Below, piece by piece: positions 18,338-28,409 of a DNA stretch of 64,000 nucleotides. Source of the stretch: Paludibacterium yongneupense DSM 18731 (GTDB lineage Bacteria; Pseudomonadota; Gammaproteobacteria; Burkholderiales; Chromobacteriaceae); NCBI RefSeq assembly GCF_000422925.1, contig NZ_KE383963.1, forward strand, positions 6,040-70,039, in the 5' to 3' direction. Each line of letters opens with the position of its first letter. Within the stretch, counting starts at the first letter, position 1. The position numbers were made by a program, and so were the translations under genes. Below the pieces are notes generated by a model. The model saw nothing but the letters and a program-made list of their open reading frames with translations, made no database searches and was not told the DNA's origin.

Positions 18338-19648
18338 ATGACAACAGCCATGCGTGGCGCCATGCTCAGCTTCAGGGGGGATCCCTTTCTGAACGAAGGC
18401 GACGATTGCCTCGACTACCGGCCCGATGGCCTGGCCATCTTCGCCGATGGCCGCATCCAGGCTGTCGGCGCCGCCGCCGACCTGCTGCCGACGCTGCCCG
18501 CGGACGCCGATGTGCATCATTACCGCGATAGCCTGATCCTTCCCGGTTTTATCGATTGCCACACCCATTATCCGCAACTGGAGATGATGGGGGCTTTCGG
18601 CGAGCAGTTGATCGACTGGTTGAACACCTACACCTTCCCGGTCGAGCAGGGCTTCGCCGATCGTCGCCATGCCGATGACGTCGCCTCTCTGTTTGTGCGG
18701 CAGCTGCTGCAGAACGGAGTGACCACGGCGGCGGTCTTCGCGACCGTCCATCCGCATTCTGTCGATGCGCTGCTCGATGCCGCCGCCGCCTTCGATATGC
18801 GCATGATCGCCGGCAAGGTGTGCATGGACCGCCATGCGCCACCGGCCCTGCTCGACACCCCGCAGCGTGCCTATGACGAGTCGCGGGCGCTGATGGAAAA
18901 ATGGCACGGACGCGGCCGCGCCGAATACGCCCTGACGCCGCGTTTCGCACCGACCTCGTCGCCGGAGCAACTCGAAGCGCTGGGGGCGCTGGCGCGCGAA
19001 TTTCCCGATGTACCGATCCAGTCGCACCTGGCCGAGAACATGGCCGAAGTCGAGTGGGTCCGGCGGCTGTTTCACGAGCATGCCAGTTATACCGCGGTCT
19101 ACGAACACTTCGGCCTGCTGCGCGAGCGCGCGATCTATGGACACGGGATCCATCTGGGCGAGGATGAACTCGAGCGCCTGTACGACAGCGGCAGCGCCAT
19201 CGCACATTGCCCGACGTCGAATTTCTTTCTCGGCTCGGGCGTGTTCAATCTGCGCCGCGCGCGCGCGGCCCGGCGGCCGGTGCGAGTCGGGCTGTCGAGC
19301 GACGTGGGAGCCGGCACCAGCCTGTCGCCGCTGGTGACACTGAACGAGGCTTACAAGGCCGCTCAAGCCTGCGGTTTCGCCCTGTCGAGCGCGCAAGCCT
19401 TCTACCTCGCCACGCGCGGCGCGGCCGAGGCGCTCGGGCTGGAGCGGCGGGTCGGGGGGATCGCCGCCGGGCTGGAGGCCGATCTGGTCGTTCTCGACCT
19501 CAAGGCGACAGCCCTGCTCGAATTCCGCCTGCGCCATGCCGAGAGCCTCGCCGAAATGCTGTTCGTGCTGATGACGCTCGGAGACGACCGCACCGTGGCC
19601 GCGACCTGGGTCGCCGGCCGCGAAGTCTACCGCAGGCCCGAGGCCTGA
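18338..19648 (+). CDS. guaD: Guanine deaminase
   Basis: 436-residue amidohydrolase converting guanine to xanthine. The zinc-binding pattern is complete: GFIDCHTHYPQ, QSHLAEN, YGHGIHLGEDE and LSSDVGAGTS. Start chosen at the ATG at 18338, preceded by GGAGAGG; homology begins soon after, and the longer in-frame start at 18275 would lie in the operator. The product xanthine could feed the xanthine phosphoribosyltransferase encoded at 29089. The 3' end overlaps the convergent RDD gene by 22 bases. Confidence 0.93.
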   Translation: MTTAMRGAMLSFRGDPFLNEGDDCLDYRPDGLAIFADGRIQAVGAAADLLPTLPADADVHHYRDSLILPGFIDCHTHYPQLEMMGAFGEQLIDWLNTYTFPVEQGFADRRHADDVASLFVRQLLQNGVTTAAVFATVHPHSVDALLDAAAAFDMRMIAGKVCMDRHAPPALLDTPQRAYDESRALMEKWHGRGRAEYALTPRFAPTSSPEQLEALGALAREFPDVPIQSHLAENMAEVEWVRRLFHEHASYTAVYEHFGLLRERAIYGHGIHLGEDELERLYDSGSAIAHCPTSNFFLGSGVFNLRRARAARRPVRVGLSSDVGAGTSLSPLVTLNEAYKAAQACGFALSSAQAFYLATRGAAEALGLERRVGGIAAGLEADLVVLDLKATALLEFRLRHAESLAEMLFVLMTLGDDRTVAATWVAGREVYRRPEA

Positions 19649-20166
19649 TCCGGCACGCCGCGCGTGCGCTTGGGAACCAATTGCAAGCGCGTGCCGGCCA
19701 GGCGGTCGTGCAGAAATCGCCGTTGCGGGTCCAATCCGCCGAAAACGAAGGTGGCCAGCCCCCATAGCAGGGCCAGGGGCGCCGAGGCGTGGCCATGGCC
19801 GCGCAGGCTGCCGGCGTAGGCCAGCGCCGGCAGGCCGACCACCAGACAGACGGCGATGGCGAAACGCAAGCCGGCCTGGCGCCAGCCGAGCGGCGCGCCG
19901 TCCGCGCCAACCAGCCGTATGCCCCAGGCTTTCATCGCCACGGTCTGCCCGTTCTTCACCCATGACAGTCCGAAATAGGCGAACACGACCCCCAGCAGCA
20001 GCAGCCGCAGGATCGGCAGTTGCCAGGGCAGCGGCCCGAGCGCGTGCGCCAGGGCGGTGAACAGCGCCGTCGCGACCAGCAGCAGCGCGATGAGCAGCAG
20101 GGATTCGTAGCACAGGCAGGCGGCACAGCGGGCGAGGCCGGGGCGGGTGTTCGGGGCGGTGGACAT
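19627..20166 (-). CDS. RDD family membrane protein
   Basis: About 179 residues with three to four membrane helices. RDD features are present: RPGLARCAACLCYESLLL at the N-terminus, then NGQTVAMKAWGIRLV and DPQRRFLHDRLAGTRLQLV. The function of RDD proteins is poorly defined; some affect ion or solute transport. I chose the ATG at 20166 as closest to the usual family start; 20196 is possible. Its 3' end overlaps guaD by 22 bases on the opposite strand. Confidence 0.8.
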   Translation of the reverse strand: MSTAPNTRPGLARCAACLCYESLLLIALLLVATALFTALAHALGPLPWQLPILRLLLLGVVFAYFGLSWVKNGQTVAMKAWGIRLVGADGAPLGWRQAGLRFAIAVCLVVGLPALAYAGSLRGHGHASAPLALLWGLATFVFGGLDPQRRFLHDRLAGTRLQLVPKRTRGVPDQASGLR

Positions 20167-20308
20167 GATGGCTTGAACCGGGCTGGTACGGGCCATGACG
20201 ACCCGACTTGACGCTAGATGGTAGCAGAGCGCAGCCATATCGGCCAGTGCCGGGTTTTTCCCTCTTTTTCCGGCGGTTTACCCAGGTTTTTGCAAGTGCA
20301 CAAAGGTC

Positions 20309-20338
20309 TTGACCATGTTTCCCCGGATACGCTAAGTT
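20309..20338 (+). promoter_or_regulatory. Candidate ilvIHC promoter
   Basis: TTGACC (20309-20314), 18-base spacer, TAAGTT (20333-20338), about 50 bases before ilvI. The leader is too short for a leader peptide with attenuator, so branched-chain attenuation like enterobacterial ilv operons is unlikely here. Confidence 0.45.
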
Positions 20339-20389
20339 GTTCTAATACAACGGGATGAAAATGTTATTACAACGGATAAAGAGGCAAAG

Positions 20390-22150
20390 ATGCAGAGATC
20401 GGGCGCGGAGATAGTGGTCCGCTGCCTGCAGGAGGAAGGAGTCGAGTTTGTATTCGGCTACCCCGGCGGCGCGGTTCTCGAAATATACGATGCCATCTTC
20501 AAGCAGAGCCATTTCAAGCATGTTCTGGTTCGGCACGAGCAGGCGGCGGTTCATGCCGCCGATGGCTATTCACGCTCCAGCCACAAGGTTGGCGTGGCTC
20601 TAGTGACATCCGGGCCGGGAGCGACCAATGCCGTAACCGGCATCGCTACCGCCTATATGGATTCCATTCCGATGGTGGTGCTGTCCGGCCAGGTGTCGAC
20701 CCCGGCGATCGGGCTCGATGCATTTCAGGAAGTGGACATGGTCGGGATTACCCGTCCATGCGTAAAGCATAATTTTTTGGTAAAAGACGTCAAAGATCTT
20801 GCCGTAACCATCAAAAAAGCATTTTACATTGCCCAATCCGGTCGTCCCGGCCCGGTCGTGGTGGATATCCCCAAGGATGTGACCCAGCAGCTGACCGAGT
20901 TCGACTACCCGGCCGAAATGGCGATCCGCTCTTACGTGCCGGTCAAGCGCGGTCACCCGGGGCAGATCCGCAAGGCGGTGGCCTTGCTGAAGGAGGCGCG
21001 GCGTCCGCTGGTCTATATCGGCGGCGGTGCGGTGCAGGGCAATGCCGAGAACGAGGTGCGCGCGCTGGTCGACGGGCTCGGTCTGCCGTGTACCAACACG
21101 CTGATGGGGCTCGGCGCCTATCCGGGCAGCGGCGACAAGTGTCTGGGCATGCTCGGCATGCACGGCACCTACGAAGCCAATATGGCGATGCAGTACTGTG
21201 ATGTGCTGATCGCCGTCGGCGCGCGTTTCGACGACCGTGTGATCAGCATTCCGTCCCACTTCCTGTCGCAGCCCAAGAAAATCATCCACATCGATGTCGA
21301 TCCGTCGTCCATCGCCAAGCGGGTGAAAGTCGATGTCCCTATTGTCGGCGATGCCAAGCACGTGTTGCACGATATGCTCGATCTGATCGGGCAGTCTGGT
21401 GCGCGTCCCGCCCCCGACGGCCTGGCCGGCTGGTGGCAGCAGATCGATAAATGGCGTTCGTACAATTCGCTGTTGTACAAGCCGTCCGACGAGCTGATCA
21501 AGCCGCAGTTCGTCGTGCAGCAGCTGCACAAGGTCACCGGTGGCGACGCCTTCGTGACGTCCGACGTCGGGCAGCATCAGATGTGGGCTGCGCAGTACTA
21601 CGGATTCAACGAACCGCGCCGCTGGATCAATTCGGGCGGGCTCGGCACGATGGGCTTCGGTCTGCCGGCGGCGATGGGCGTGCAACTGGCGAATCCGGGT
21701 GCGACCGTGGCCTGCATCACCGGTGAAGCGTCGATCCAGATGAATATCCAGGAATTGTCGACTTGCAAGCAGTACCACATTCCGGTCAAGATTGTGACCT
21801 TGAACAACCGGTATCTGGGCATGGTGCGGCAGTGGCAGGAGTTCTTCTACGGAAACCGCTACTCCGAGTCGTATATGGACGCCTTGCCGGATTTCGTCAA
21901 GCTGGCGGAAGCCTACGGCCATGTCGGCATGCGCATCGAGCGTCCGGCCGATGTGGAGCCCGCGTTGCGGGAAGCGTTCGCGCAGAAGGAACGGCTGGTG
22001 TTCATGGATTTCATTACCGACCAATCGGAAAATGTATTCCCGATGGTGCAGAATGGAAAAGGGCTGGATCAGATGGACTTGCCCGCGCACATGAGCGATA
22101 TCCAGCAGGCTCCGCTCGAGAACAACCGTGATTACGGAAACATGTGCTGA
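20390..22150 (+). CDS. ilvI: Acetolactate synthase, large catalytic subunit
   Basis: 586-residue thiamine diphosphate enzyme, first common step to Val, Leu and Ile. The N-terminal FGYPGGAVLEIYDA and activating Glu in RHEQAAVHAADGYSR are present, with NNRYLGMVRQWQEFFY at the C-terminal cofactor domain. The TPP signature reads GEA (residues 445-447) followed by SIQMNIQELSTC, where many members have GDG or GEG; the Mg-binding Asn pair is at 472-473. AAAGAGG precedes the ATG. The small subunit gene follows after 9 bases. Confidence 0.95.
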   Translation: MQRSGAEIVVRCLQEEGVEFVFGYPGGAVLEIYDAIFKQSHFKHVLVRHEQAAVHAADGYSRSSHKVGVALVTSGPGATNAVTGIATAYMDSIPMVVLSGQVSTPAIGLDAFQEVDMVGITRPCVKHNFLVKDVKDLAVTIKKAFYIAQSGRPGPVVVDIPKDVTQQLTEFDYPAEMAIRSYVPVKRGHPGQIRKAVALLKEARRPLVYIGGGAVQGNAENEVRALVDGLGLPCTNTLMGLGAYPGSGDKCLGMLGMHGTYEANMAMQYCDVLIAVGARFDDRVISIPSHFLSQPKKIIHIDVDPSSIAKRVKVDVPIVGDAKHVLHDMLDLIGQSGARPAPDGLAGWWQQIDKWRSYNSLLYKPSDELIKPQFVVQQLHKVTGGDAFVTSDVGQHQMWAAQYYGFNEPRRWINSGGLGTMGFGLPAAMGVQLANPGATVACITGEASIQMNIQELSTCKQYHIPVKIVTLNNRYLGMVRQWQEFFYGNRYSESYMDALPDFVKLAEAYGHVGMRIERPADVEPALREAFAQKERLVFMDFITDQSENVFPMVQNGKGLDQMDLPAHMSDIQQAPLENNRDYGNMC

Positions 22151-22159
22151 GGCCGGACC

Positions 22160-23721
<1,562 letters not shown>

Positions 23722-23737
23722 GCCCCATGCGTGTCAG

Positions 23738-23774
23738 ACGGGCGTGCGCCAGCCGGCGCGCGCCCGTTTTTTTT
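23738..23774 (+). terminator. Intrinsic terminator after ilvC
   Basis: ACGGGCGTGCGCC (23738-23750), loop AGCC, GGCGCGCGCCCGT (23755-23767): thirteen pairs with one G-U, then eight T ending at 23774. It closes the ilvIHC operon and separates it from psd. Confidence 0.9.
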
Positions 23775-23831
23775 CAATTCGCGCAGCTCGCAGGTATACT
23801 GCACGGTTCCCTGTCCAATACTGGAGAAGGC

Positions 23832-24476
23832 ATGTCCTCTCACTATCCGCACCCCGTCATTGCCCGCGAAGGCTGGCCGTTCCTGTTTCTCTCGCTGGCC
23901 GTGGCCCTTGCAGCAACGTGGCTGGCCGGCTGGTGGTCGGTGCCGCTGTGGATCATCGCCCTGTTCGTGCTGCAGTTTTTCCGCGACCCGGGCCGTACGG
24001 TGCCGAGCGATGCCCGTGCCGTGTTGTCGCCGGCCGACGGCCGCATCGTGGTCATCGAAAAGGCGACCGATCCCTACCGCCACTGCGAAGCGCTCAAGAT
24101 CAGCGTGTTCATGAATGTGTTCAATGTCCATTCCAACCGCAGCCCGGTCGATGGCGTGGTCGAAAAAGTCGAATATCACTCCGGCAGCTTCCTCAACGCC
24201 GCCATGGCCAAGGCTTCGCTGGAGAACGAGCGCAATGCGGTGCTGCTCAAGACCCCCGAAGGCGTGGCGATCACTTTCGTCCAGATCGCCGGTCTCGTCG
24301 CACGGCGCATCTTGTGCTATGCCAGGCCGGGCGAGCAATTGACGCGCGGCCAGCGGTACGGCTTCATCCGCTTCGGTTCCCGCGTCGATGTCTATCTGCC
24401 GCTTGACGCCCAGGTCCGCGTCGCCATCGGCGACAAGGTCCGCGCGACCGAAACCGTCCTGGCCGCGCTGGCCTGA
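23832..24476 (+). CDS. psd: Phosphatidylserine decarboxylase, short form
   Basis: 214-residue membrane-associated enzyme making phosphatidylethanolamine. Two hydrophobic segments lie near residues 15-50; the autocleavage site that creates the pyruvoyl group is the Ser in [11 protein letters not shown] near residue 182. [16 protein letters not shown] is diagnostic. The short type lacks the long C-terminal part of E. coli Psd. Start at the ATG at 23832, preceded by GGAGAAGG. pssA follows in the same direction, so the two steps are paired. Confidence 0.95.
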   Translation: MSSHYPHPVIAREGWPFLFLSLAVALAATWLAGWWSVPLWIIALFVLQFFRDPGRTVPSDARAVLSPADGRIVVIEKATDPYRHCEALKISVFMNVFNVHSNRSPVDGVVEKVEYHSGSFLNAAMAKASLENERNAVLLKTPEGVAITFVQIAGLVARRILCYARPGEQLTRGQRYGFIRFGSRVDVYLPLDAQVRVAIGDKVRATETVLAALA

Positions 24477-24520
24477 TCCGGTCCGGGGCGGTTTCGCCCC
24501 GGCATTTACGGGCCCTACCG

Positions 24521-25276
24521 ATGCCGAGTTCCAGGACGCCGCTTGCACGGCAAAGTATCTATCTGCTGCCCAATCTGTTCACCCTGGCGGCGCTGTTTGC
24601 CGGTTTCTATGCCATCGTCCAGGCGATGAACCTGAATTTCGAACTGGCGGCCGAAGCCATTTTCGTCGCCATGGTGCTGGATGGCCTCGATGGCCGCGTG
24701 GCGCGCATCACGCATAGCCAGAGCGCATTCGGCGCCGAGTTCGACAGCCTTTCCGATATGGTCAGTTTCGGCGTGGCGCCGGCCCTGGTCGCGTATGAGT
24801 GGCAGTTGCGCTCCTTCGGCAAGCTCGGCTGGATGATTGCCTTCATCTATTGTGCGGGCGCGGCGCTGCGGCTCGCGCGCTTCAATACCATGCTCGGCAG
24901 CGCCGACAAGCGCTGGTTCACCGGGCTGCCGAGCCCGGCCGCCGCCGCGGTCGTGGCCGGACTGGTCTGGGTCTGCCACGCCTATGGCTATGCCGAACTC
25001 GCGCACATCAATCTGGTGGCGCTGCTGTTGACGGCGCTGGCCGGGATTTCGATGGTCACCAATGTGCGCTTCTGGAGCTTCAAGGAGCTGCATGTCCGGC
25101 GCAAGGTGCCGTTTTTTGCGCTATTGCTGCTGTTGCTGGCGATCCTGCTGCTGGTGTCGACCCCGCCCCTGGTCATGTTCGCTTTCTTTCTCTGTTACAG
25201 CCTGTCCGGCTATATCGGCGCCCTGGTGTCCCTGCTGCGCCGCCGTCGCCCGGCGGCCCCGTCCGAACCGCTCTGA
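24521..25276 (+). CDS. pssA: CDP-diacylglycerol-serine phosphatidyltransferase
   Basis: 251-residue integral membrane enzyme of the CDP-alcohol phosphatidyltransferase family. The catalytic motif D-G-x2-A-R-x8-G-x3-D-x3-D is intact: DGLDGRVARITHSQSAFGAE followed by FDSLSD. Six or more membrane helices follow. It supplies phosphatidylserine to Psd. A 7-base GC inverted repeat (25283-25303) follows the stop but has no T-run. Confidence 0.95.
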   Translation: MPSSRTPLARQSIYLLPNLFTLAALFAGFYAIVQAMNLNFELAAEAIFVAMVLDGLDGRVARITHSQSAFGAEFDSLSDMVSFGVAPALVAYEWQLRSFGKLGWMIAFIYCAGAALRLARFNTMLGSADKRWFTGLPSPAAAAVVAGLVWVCHAYGYAELAHINLVALLLTALAGISMVTNVRFWSFKELHVRRKVPFFALLLLLLAILLLVSTPPLVMFAFFLCYSLSGYIGALVSLLRRRRPAAPSEPL

Positions 25277-25534
25277 TCGCCGGCCGCGGGCCATGTCCGC
25301 GGCTGCCGCTCGGGCGACGAGTCCTCCCCCGCTTCCTGCTCATGCACGGGCACACCCCCGTGTCGCGGGCCCATGCCGACGCACGCCTGGTGTAAGGGGA
25401 GGCCGCCTCGCCATCGGGCCGCGGACGTCCCCCCCCCCCACGAACCGATGCCGCAGTCTCCCGCGGACAACACACTCCCGCTAACCGGACGTAGCAACCG
25501 CCCTCGGACAACAAACCCCTGGTCCCCGCAAGCC

Positions 25535-25634
25535 CGCAGTCGCAGTCGCAGTCGCAGTCGCAGTCGCAGTCGCAGTCGCAGTCGCAGTCGCAGTCGCAGT
25601 CGCAGTCGCAGTCGCAGTCGCAGTCGCAGTCGCA
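25535..25634. repeat. Hexanucleotide tandem repeat, 16 perfect CGCAGT copies
   Basis: Sixteen uninterrupted CGCAGT units (25535-25630) plus a partial CGCA. No sequence variation between copies is seen, as expected for a slippage-prone or recently expanded microsatellite. It lies about 165 bases upstream of the HTH-leuA start and outside any credible gene. Confidence 0.97.
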
Positions 25635-25670
25635 ACGCCCCTGGTCGGCGGGTATTTTTATGTGCAAATT

Positions 25671-25683
25671 AGACAAAATGTCT
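25671..25683. promoter_or_regulatory. Inverted repeat AGACA-N3-TGTCT, operator candidate 1
   Basis: AGACAAAATGTCT is a perfect 5-base inverted repeat with a 3-base centre, 13 bases upstream of the -35 candidate for leuA. A related site lies at 25732-25744. Both could bind an HTH protein; the HTH domain encoded immediately downstream is the obvious candidate. Confidence 0.4.
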
Positions 25684-25696
25684 GTTTGTGAGAAAT

Positions 25697-25726
25697 CTGA
25701 CACGGATTTTGAGTATTTTTTAGAAT
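25697..25726 (+). promoter_or_regulatory. Candidate promoter for HTH-leuA
   Basis: CTGACA (25697-25702), 18-base spacer, TAGAAT (25721-25726), predicting transcription start near 25733. Confidence 0.45.
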
Positions 25727-25731
25727 TAAAT

Positions 25732-25744
25732 AGACATAGTGTTT
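25732..25744. promoter_or_regulatory. Imperfect AGACA-N3-TGTTT repeat, operator candidate 2
   Basis: AGACATAGTGTTT matches 10 of 13 bases of the site at 25671-25683 and covers the predicted transcription start. Confidence 0.35.
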
Positions 25745-25799
25745 GACGCTTGGCTGTGAAAATGGGTAGTCTGGTATCAACGAGAAGGCGGAGACAGGC

Positions 25800-27590
25800 A
25801 TGCAATTGGACATCGAACGACTTATCGACGATTTCGGCGGCCCCGGCCGGCTGGCCGAGTCGCTCAACCGCGCCTTCCCCGAAGACCCTGTGTCGCGTGC
25901 CGCCATCTACAAGTGGCGCGAGCGCGGCAGCCTGCCCCTGATTCAGCTCAACAAGCTGGCGCAGTTGGCGGCCGGACAGGGAAGACGGTTCGATTTTGGC
26001 GACTATCTGACGGCGTCGACGGCGTCGGCAACAGGGAAAGGCATCACTATGGGCGATCGCTTGTTCATTTTCGACACGACCTTGCGCGATGGAGAGCAAA
26101 GTCCGGGCGCTTCCATGACCCGCGATGAAAAAATCCGCATCGCGCGTCAGCTGGAGCGGCTGGGTGTCGACATCATCGAGGCCGGTTTCGCCGCTGCCAG
26201 TCCGGGAGATGCCGAGGCCATCGCGGCGATCGCCGAGGTGGTGAAAGAATCGACCATCTGTTCGCTGGCACGCGCCAACGAACGCGATGTCCGGGCGGCG
26301 GGCGAGGCGATCCGCAATGCGGCCCGCGGCCGCATCCACACCTTTATCGCGACCAGCCCGATCCACATGGAGAAAAAACTGCGCATGACGCCGGACCAGG
26401 TGGTCGAGGCGGCCGTGCAGGCGGTGACGCTGGCGCGCGAATATACCGACGACGTCGAGTTTTCGGCCGAAGATGCCGTACGCTCCGATATGGATTTCCT
26501 GGTTCGCGTGTTCGATGCCGTCATCAAGGCCGGAGCGCGTACCATCAATGTTCCCGACACCGTCGGCTATTCGACCCCGTCGCAATGGGGCCGCCGCATG
26601 GCGAGCCTGATCGAGCGGGTGCAGGACAGCGACAAGGTCATCTGGTCCACGCACTGCCACAACGATCTGGGCATGGCGGTGGCCAATTCGCTGGCCGCGG
26701 TCGAGGCGGGCGCGCGCCAGGTCGAGTGCACGATCAACGGCCTCGGCGAGCGCGCCGGCAACGCCAGCCTGGAAGAAGTCGTGATGGCCGTCAGGACGCG
26801 CAAGGATCTGTTCGGGCTGGAAACCGGCATCGACGCGACCCAGATCGTGCCGACCTCGAAGCTGGTGTCGACCATCACCGGCTACCCGGTGCAGCCGAAC
26901 AAGGCCATCGTCGGGGCGAACGCCTTCTCGCACGAGTCCGGCATCCATCAGGATGGCGTGCTCAAGCATCGCGAAACCTATGAAATCATGTCGGCCGAGA
27001 GCGTCGGCTGGTCTAACAACCGCCTGACGCTGGGCAAGTTGTCCGGCCGAAACGCCTTCCGCAGCAAGCTGTCCGAACTCGGGATCGTGTTGCAGGGCGA
27101 GGAAGCGTTGAACGCCGCCTTCGCCCGCTTCAAGGATCTGGCCGACAAGAAGCGCGAAATTTTCGATGAAGACCTGCAGGCCCTGCTCAATGGCGAGGGG
27201 GTTGGCGACGAGCGCGAAGACTTCAAGTTCATCTCGCTCAAGATCCAGACCGAAACCGGCGAAGCCCCGCATGCCGAGCTGGTGTTTTCCGAAGACGGCC
27301 TCGAGCGGCACGTCGAAAGCAGCGGTTCCGGCCCGGTCGACGCCGCGTTCAAGGCTATCGAATCGGTGGCGCAAAGCGGAGCCGAGCTGCAACTGTATTC
27401 GGTCAATGCCATCACCAAAGGCACCGAGTCGCAGGGCGAAGTGACCGTCCGCCTGTCTCTCGGCGGGCGCATCGTCAACGGTCAGGGGGCCGATACCGAT
27501 ATCATCGTCGCCTCGGCCAAGGCCTATCTGTCGGCCTTGAACAAGCTGACCAACCGGAGTGAAAGGGTCAACCCGCAACTTCTGGTGTAA
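25800..27590 (+). CDS. leuA: 2-isopropylmalate synthase with N-terminal HTH domain in frame
   Basis: 596-residue frame. Residues 84-596 are a full Leu[29 protein letters not shown], metal site [25 protein letters not shown], and a C-terminal leucine-sensing domain with NGQGADTD. It condenses acetyl-CoA with 2-oxoisovalerate from the ilv pathway. Residues 1-70 form a Cro/YdaS-like HTH ([27 protein letters not shown]). There is no stop between them. The ATG at 25800 has GGAG upstream; an internal ATG at 26049 has AGGGAAAGG 7 bases before it and would give a normal 513-residue LeuA. Either a fusion or two products from one frame. I recall an NCBI HTH domain called carph-isopro linked to such enzymes, but could not check it. 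Confidence 0.9.
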   Translation: MQLDIERLIDDFGGPGRLAESLNRAFPEDPVSRAAIYKWRERGSLPLIQLNKLAQLAAGQGRRFDFGDYLTASTASATGKGITMGDRLFIFDTTLRDGEQSPGASMTRDEKIRIARQLERLGVDIIEAGFAAASPGDAEAIAAIAEVVKESTICSLARANERDVRAAGEAIRNAARGRIHTFIATSPIHMEKKLRMTPDQVVEAAVQAVTLAREYTDDVEFSAEDAVRSDMDFLVRVFDAVIKAGARTINVPDTVGYSTPSQWGRRMASLIERVQDSDKVIWSTHCHNDLGMAVANSLAAVEAGARQVECTINGLGERAGNASLEEVVMAVRTRKDLFGLETGIDATQIVPTSKLVSTITGYPVQPNKAIVGANAFSHESGIHQDGVLKHRETYEIMSAESVGWSNNRLTLGKLSGRNAFRSKLSELGIVLQGEEALNAAFARFKDLADKKREIFDEDLQALLNGEGVGDEREDFKFISLKIQTETGEAPHAELVFSEDGLERHVESSGSGPVDAAFKAIESVAQSGAELQLYSVNAITKGTESQGEVTVRLSLGGRIVNGQGADTDIIVASAKAYLSALNKLTNRSERVNPQLLV

Positions 27591-27601
27591 AGCGCTTCTC
27601 G

Positions 27602-27645
27602 TCCCTGCTCATCGTTTTCCCCGTCCCGTTGTCGATGAGCAGGGA
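27602..27645. repeat. Perfect 13-base inverted repeat after leuA
   Basis: TCCCTGCTCATCG (27602-27614) and CGATGAGCAGGGA (27633-27645) flank an 18-base C/T-rich loop, 12 bases after the leuA stop. There is no T-run, so it is not a classical terminator, though it may protect the mRNA 3' end. A second hairpin ACCGACC-CACGA-GGTCGGT lies at 27782-27800. The rest of the 252-base gap shows nothing. Confidence 0.75.
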
Positions 27646-27842
27646 TCGGAGCCCGCACAGCAGAAGGAGAGCCAGGCTGCAAACCGGCCCCGGCGATCAC
27701 TCTGCTGCGCTGGCTCCCGGCATGACCGGCCCACAAGGCAAACCCGATTCTCCGCCGGCCCATGAGGCCCAGCGGCAGACGACCGACCCACGAGGTCGGT
27801 TGCGTCGTTGCAACGCCGGAGTTCTTCTCTTCCCTTGCGGCC

Positions 27843-28292
27843 TCAATCGACCAGCAGATAGTCCGGCTCGGACAGCTGTCTGGCCAGCGTCGCCATCCTG
27901 ACCCAGTGCAGGGTCCAGCAGCCGAGAGCGGGCAGCGCAGCGAGCGCCGCCGCATTGCCGTAGGGCACCAGGCACAGCAGGAACAATGCCGCCGTGATCA
28001 CGCTGAGGAACAAGGCGCCGTCGCCGGGCAGGGTCCGCTTGCGCAATTCGCGGCGCAGGCCGACGGACAGCCAGACGATATAGGCCATATACCAGAACAA
28101 GCCGATCAGCGGGACCAGCGCCAGCCAGACCAGTGCCGGCGGGAACGGCCGCAACTCGGGGGAAACGGTCTTCATCGCGCGCTGCAACGTCCGGTAGTAG
28201 AGCAGATTGGCGACGAAAAACACCGCCACAACCGCAAAAAAGACCATGCTTCCGGTTGCGGACAAATGGTTGAAGACTTCGGCTGGGTTCAT
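27843..28292 (-). CDS. Membrane protein of unknown function
   Basis: 149 residues with four membrane segments (about 15-33, 52-75, 95-110, 115-130) and polar linkers such as YYRTLQRAMKTVSPEL and GLRRELRKRTLPGDG. I do not recognise the family with certainty; the pattern of a conserved RELRKR loop recalls small uncharacterised proteobacterial membrane proteins. Start at the ATG at 28292, where hydrophobic coding begins; the longer frame upstream reads through the bioD promoter. Divergent from bioD with a 117-base gap. Confidence 0.7.
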   Translation of the reverse strand: MNPAEVFNHLSATGSMVFFAVVAVFFVANLLYYRTLQRAMKTVSPELRPFPPALVWLALVPLIGLFWYMAYIVWLSVGLRRELRKRTLPGDGALFLSVITAALFLLCLVPYGNAAALAALPALGCWTLHWVRMATLARQLSEPDYLLVD

Positions 28293-28409
28293 GAAACGAC
28301 GACCTGTAAGGGATAATGGTGGGCGGCGGGCTGTCGCCGGCTCGCCGCCGTGTGGCACGGCAGACGTGTGCGACCTTGTATGATAACGCCTCGACGGGAC
28401 GAAAACGAG

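Larger units (their letters stand above)
25277..25799. other. Gene-free gap with low-complexity DNA between pssA and leuA
   Basis: No convincing gene. From left: a GCCGCGG/CCGCGGC hairpin (25283-25303), GC-rich sequence with a run of eleven C (25429-25439), the hexanucleotide array (25535-25634), then an abrupt change to AT-rich DNA (25650-25745) that holds two similar inverted repeats and a promoter-like pair. The open frame on the minus strand through the array reads as alternating Cys-Asp and is an artefact. Confidence 0.7.

Noticed and set aside
25535-25634. CRISPR or coding repeat
   Set aside because: A six-base microsatellite without spacers and outside any credible gene.
25173-27578. 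801-residue minus-strand frame with Cys-Asp repeats opposite leuA
   Set aside because: It runs antisense to a certain gene and its Cys-Asp stretch is only the hexanucleotide read on the other strand; composition is not protein-like.
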